Positions 62,617 through 64,000 of a stretch of DNA of 64,000 nt are shown one piece after another. Positions within the stretch are counted from its first letter, which is position 1. Every line of letters starts with the position of its first letter. The translations under genes and the position numbers were made by a program. Under the pieces are notes generated by a model that did not search any database, was not told the DNA's origin, and saw nothing but the letters and a program-made list of their open reading frames with translations. Source of the DNA: Paenibacillus sp. FJAT-26967 (GTDB taxonomy: Bacteria > Bacillota > Bacilli > Paenibacillales > NBRC-103111); NCBI RefSeq assembly GCF_001541095.1, contig NZ_LMXH01000001.1, positions 1,500,048 to 1,564,047 on the forward strand. The letters run 5' to 3'.

Positions 62617-62666
62617 ATTACGCGATGAATTAATCAATCTGTGTCTGACTTCTGCCGATTGATTAT

Positions 62667-63422
62667 TTATTTACCCGCTTTTCGGAACCCCGCCGATTGG
62701 GCCTCTTTCTCCGTACAGAACATCTCTTCGGCTTGTGTCTGATCGTAGCTGGCCCCGCCGGGCATATGATAGATCTTTTCATTTTTGGAGTTGATATTTC
62801 CTTTAATATCTGGATTTTTGCAGGAGGCAGTACTGGCAGGTTTACTGGGAACCGATTCACCGGAACTGCTGTCAGAGTTTTGTCCCTTTTTCTTTTCGGC
62901 CCCCCAGAGTCCTTTATTTTGCTGTCTGGCTTCACGTTCAAGCTTCACAAAGGCATCCGCAAACATAGCGTTCGGCTGAATGGTCATGACGTTGGCGTAG
63001 CCTTCTCGAATCAGCAGCTCATTGAACATCACCGTCTGCCCGTCTATAAATACATACCGCAGCAGGCGTCCGTACTTATCCGTATCACCGGCATCGCTGA
63101 AGAGATATATCTTCTTACCCGTGAGTTCATCTTTGGTGAAAGCCGAGGCTTCTTTGCCGTATTGTTCTACGGGGCTGTCCGGTTTGACGGTCTCTGGCGT
63201 ATTTACACCGATAAGACGTACTTTCTCTCCCGATTCCAGTGTAAAAGTATCTCCATCTACAACGCGCTTAACTTGACCGGTCGTCATCTTTTGAGATTTC
63301 AATTGCGGATAATGTTTATAAATTTGATCGGTAAAAGAAGAGCCCGATTCATTGCCCGCACTACAGGCGGAGGCGAGTAATGTCGTCATCGAAATCAGCA
63401 GCAGCATTATAATTTTCTTCAT
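62667..63422 (-). CDS. Thermonuclease-family lipoprotein with Excalibur-type tail
   Basis: Extracellular or membrane-attached nuclease of 251 residues. Lipoprotein signal with lipobox LLASAC (Cys near 20). Staphylococcal-nuclease fold at about 48-175: VKRVVDGDTFTLESGEKVRL, GVNTPETVKP, DKYGRLLRYVFIDG and EREARQQNKGLWG. After a Ser/Lys linker, the tail YDQTQAEEMFCTEKEAQSAG is the common C-terminal motif of such Bacillales nucleases. ATG at 63422 is chosen by the signal peptide; longer in-frame upstream codons are unlikely. Likely degrades DNA or RNA outside the cell. Confidence 0.92.
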   Translation of the reverse strand: MKKIIMLLLISMTTLLASACSAGNESGSSFTDQIYKHYPQLKSQKMTTGQVKRVVDGDTFTLESGEKVRLIGVNTPETVKPDSPVEQYGKEASAFTKDELTGKKIYLFSDAGDTDKYGRLLRYVFIDGQTVMFNELLIREGYANVMTIQPNAMFADAFVKLEREARQQNKGLWGAEKKKGQNSDSSSGESVPSKPASTASCKNPDIKGNINSKNEKIYHMPGGASYDQTQAEEMFCTEKEAQSAGFRKAGK

Positions 63423-63616
63423 AAGATCCGTCCTCTTGTTAGCATTTTGGAGTAGAAAGTTCACGTGGTGAGTGCGTGTGTGGAACCTAGTTATTATACA
63501 ATGCTCCGAAATGGAGCACAAATCGGATAGCCCGATGTCCGTGGCATGTTTATTTCATTGGGCTTCCTTTCATACTATTAAATAGAAGACAGACCAATGA
63601 AGGAAGATGTAGGCCA

Positions 63617-64000
63617 TGGACTTGCGTGACTCCGCTCCTCTGATCGTCCAGAATGACTTAACTATATTGCTTGAAACGGATCATGAGAACTTTGAAGCCG
63701 TACGGGCTGAGCTTGCATGGATTGCGGAATTGATTAAAAGTCCGAAACATCTTCATACCTATAGAATTACTCCGTTATCTCTATGGAACGCAGCGGCTTC
63801 CGGAATAACAAGCGCGCGGATCGTTCATTTTCTTGAAGAAAAATCGAAGTATGGGTTACCGCGCAAGGCGGCGGAAGAAATAATAGAAACCCATAACAGG
63901 TATGGGCTGCTCAGGCTTGTATCGGCAAGCGGCTGTTTACTGCTGAAAAGTGAGCGTCCGGAGCTGCTGGCCAAAATAAAGGGACTCCAAGATTTCAGGC
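63617..64000 (+). CDS. XPB-type DNA helicase, N-terminal part (runs off the window)
   Basis: First 128 residues of a gene that continues past the right edge. Starts MDLRDSAPLIVQNDLTILLE with AAGGAAG upstream. The N-terminal block HTYRITPLSLWNAAASGI and RYGLLRLV is typical of bacterial XPB/Ssl2-like helicases known from Mycobacterium and Paenibacillus. The DEAD motor would follow outside the window. Such helicases unwind DNA in repair in archaea and actinobacteria. Confidence 0.82.

Noticed and set aside
62697-63380. 227-codon frame antisense to the nuclease gene
   Set aside because: Shadow of a gene with clear signal peptide and nuclease motifs.
1-64000. CRISPR array, rRNA or tRNA genes, insertion sequences, prophage
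   Set aside because: No regularly spaced repeats, no cloverleaf or rRNA sequence, and no transposase, integrase or phage proteins were recognised while reading the window.

Overview
The window looks like chromosomal core DNA of an endospore-forming Bacillota, most likely a Paenibacillus or close relative. This rests on recognisable gene families (CcpA, AcuA/AcuC/AcsA, YlaN, YktB, YugN, CcdC, a Spo0E-type phosphatase, a tyrosine T-box, an actinobacterial/Paenibacillus-type XPB helicase), strong AGGAGG-type ribosome binding sites, frequent GTG/TTG starts and a moderate G+C content. No rRNA, tRNA, CRISPR array, insertion sequence or phage gene was seen.

Layout. 1-16.2 kb holds housekeeping and small conserved genes: SodC-like protein, CBS-pair protein, a GGDEF/histidine-kinase hybrid, a metallo-hydrolase, CcdC, a short Spo0E-like gene, an alpha/beta hydrolase, a DUF1292 protein, arginine decarboxylase, an MFS transporter, then an accessory patch (AT-rich SRPBCC gene, secreted beta-helix protein with a cre-like site, secreted helical-repeat protein, YktB, stalk-domain protein). 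17.2-28.0 kb is a tightly packed ten-gene operon that resembles a Tad/Flp-type secretion or pilus machine. It starts with a Ser/Thr kinase fused to a ParA-like domain, continues with a CpaB-like SAF protein, two ParA/CpaE-like proteins, a CpaF-like ATPase and a fused TadB/TadC-like membrane protein, and ends with four single-anchor membrane proteins. It lacks a visible prepilin peptidase and normal pilin cleavage sites. This is the least ordinary part of the window.

28-45 kb carries central metabolism and its control: 6-phosphogluconate dehydrogenase, shikimate kinase, rhodanese, paired CrcB fluoride channels, EPSP synthase, a C39-like peptidase, a CoA-binding protein, a Gln/Tyr-rich triple-repeat protein, a PTS EIICBA permease overlapping ptsI, a PfpI-like protein, ccpA, mtnN, acuC and acuA. 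45-52.7 kb has acsA (divergent from acuA, with a cre palindrome), a class A penicillin-binding protein with fibronectin repeats, a T-box leader with a TyrZ-type tyrosyl-tRNA synthetase, and rpsD with a structured leader. 53-64 kb has a GAF-GGDEF diguanylate cyclase, TVP38 protein, M29 aminopeptidase, an HPr-like protein without its histidine loop, YlaN, a Ca2+/H+ antiporter, Asp23-like protein, FtsW, YugN, an M20 hydrolase, a lipoprotein nuclease and the start of an XPB helicase.

Several genes form one carbon-control theme: PTS proteins (EI, EIICBA), CcpA, an HPr/Crh-like protein keeping the Ser46 region, and CcpA-type sites at acsA and the beta-helix gene. AcuA and AcuC are expected to acetylate and deacetylate AcsA, whose target lysine is visible. 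Many gene ends carry clear intrinsic terminators, several of them long symmetric hairpins between convergent genes.
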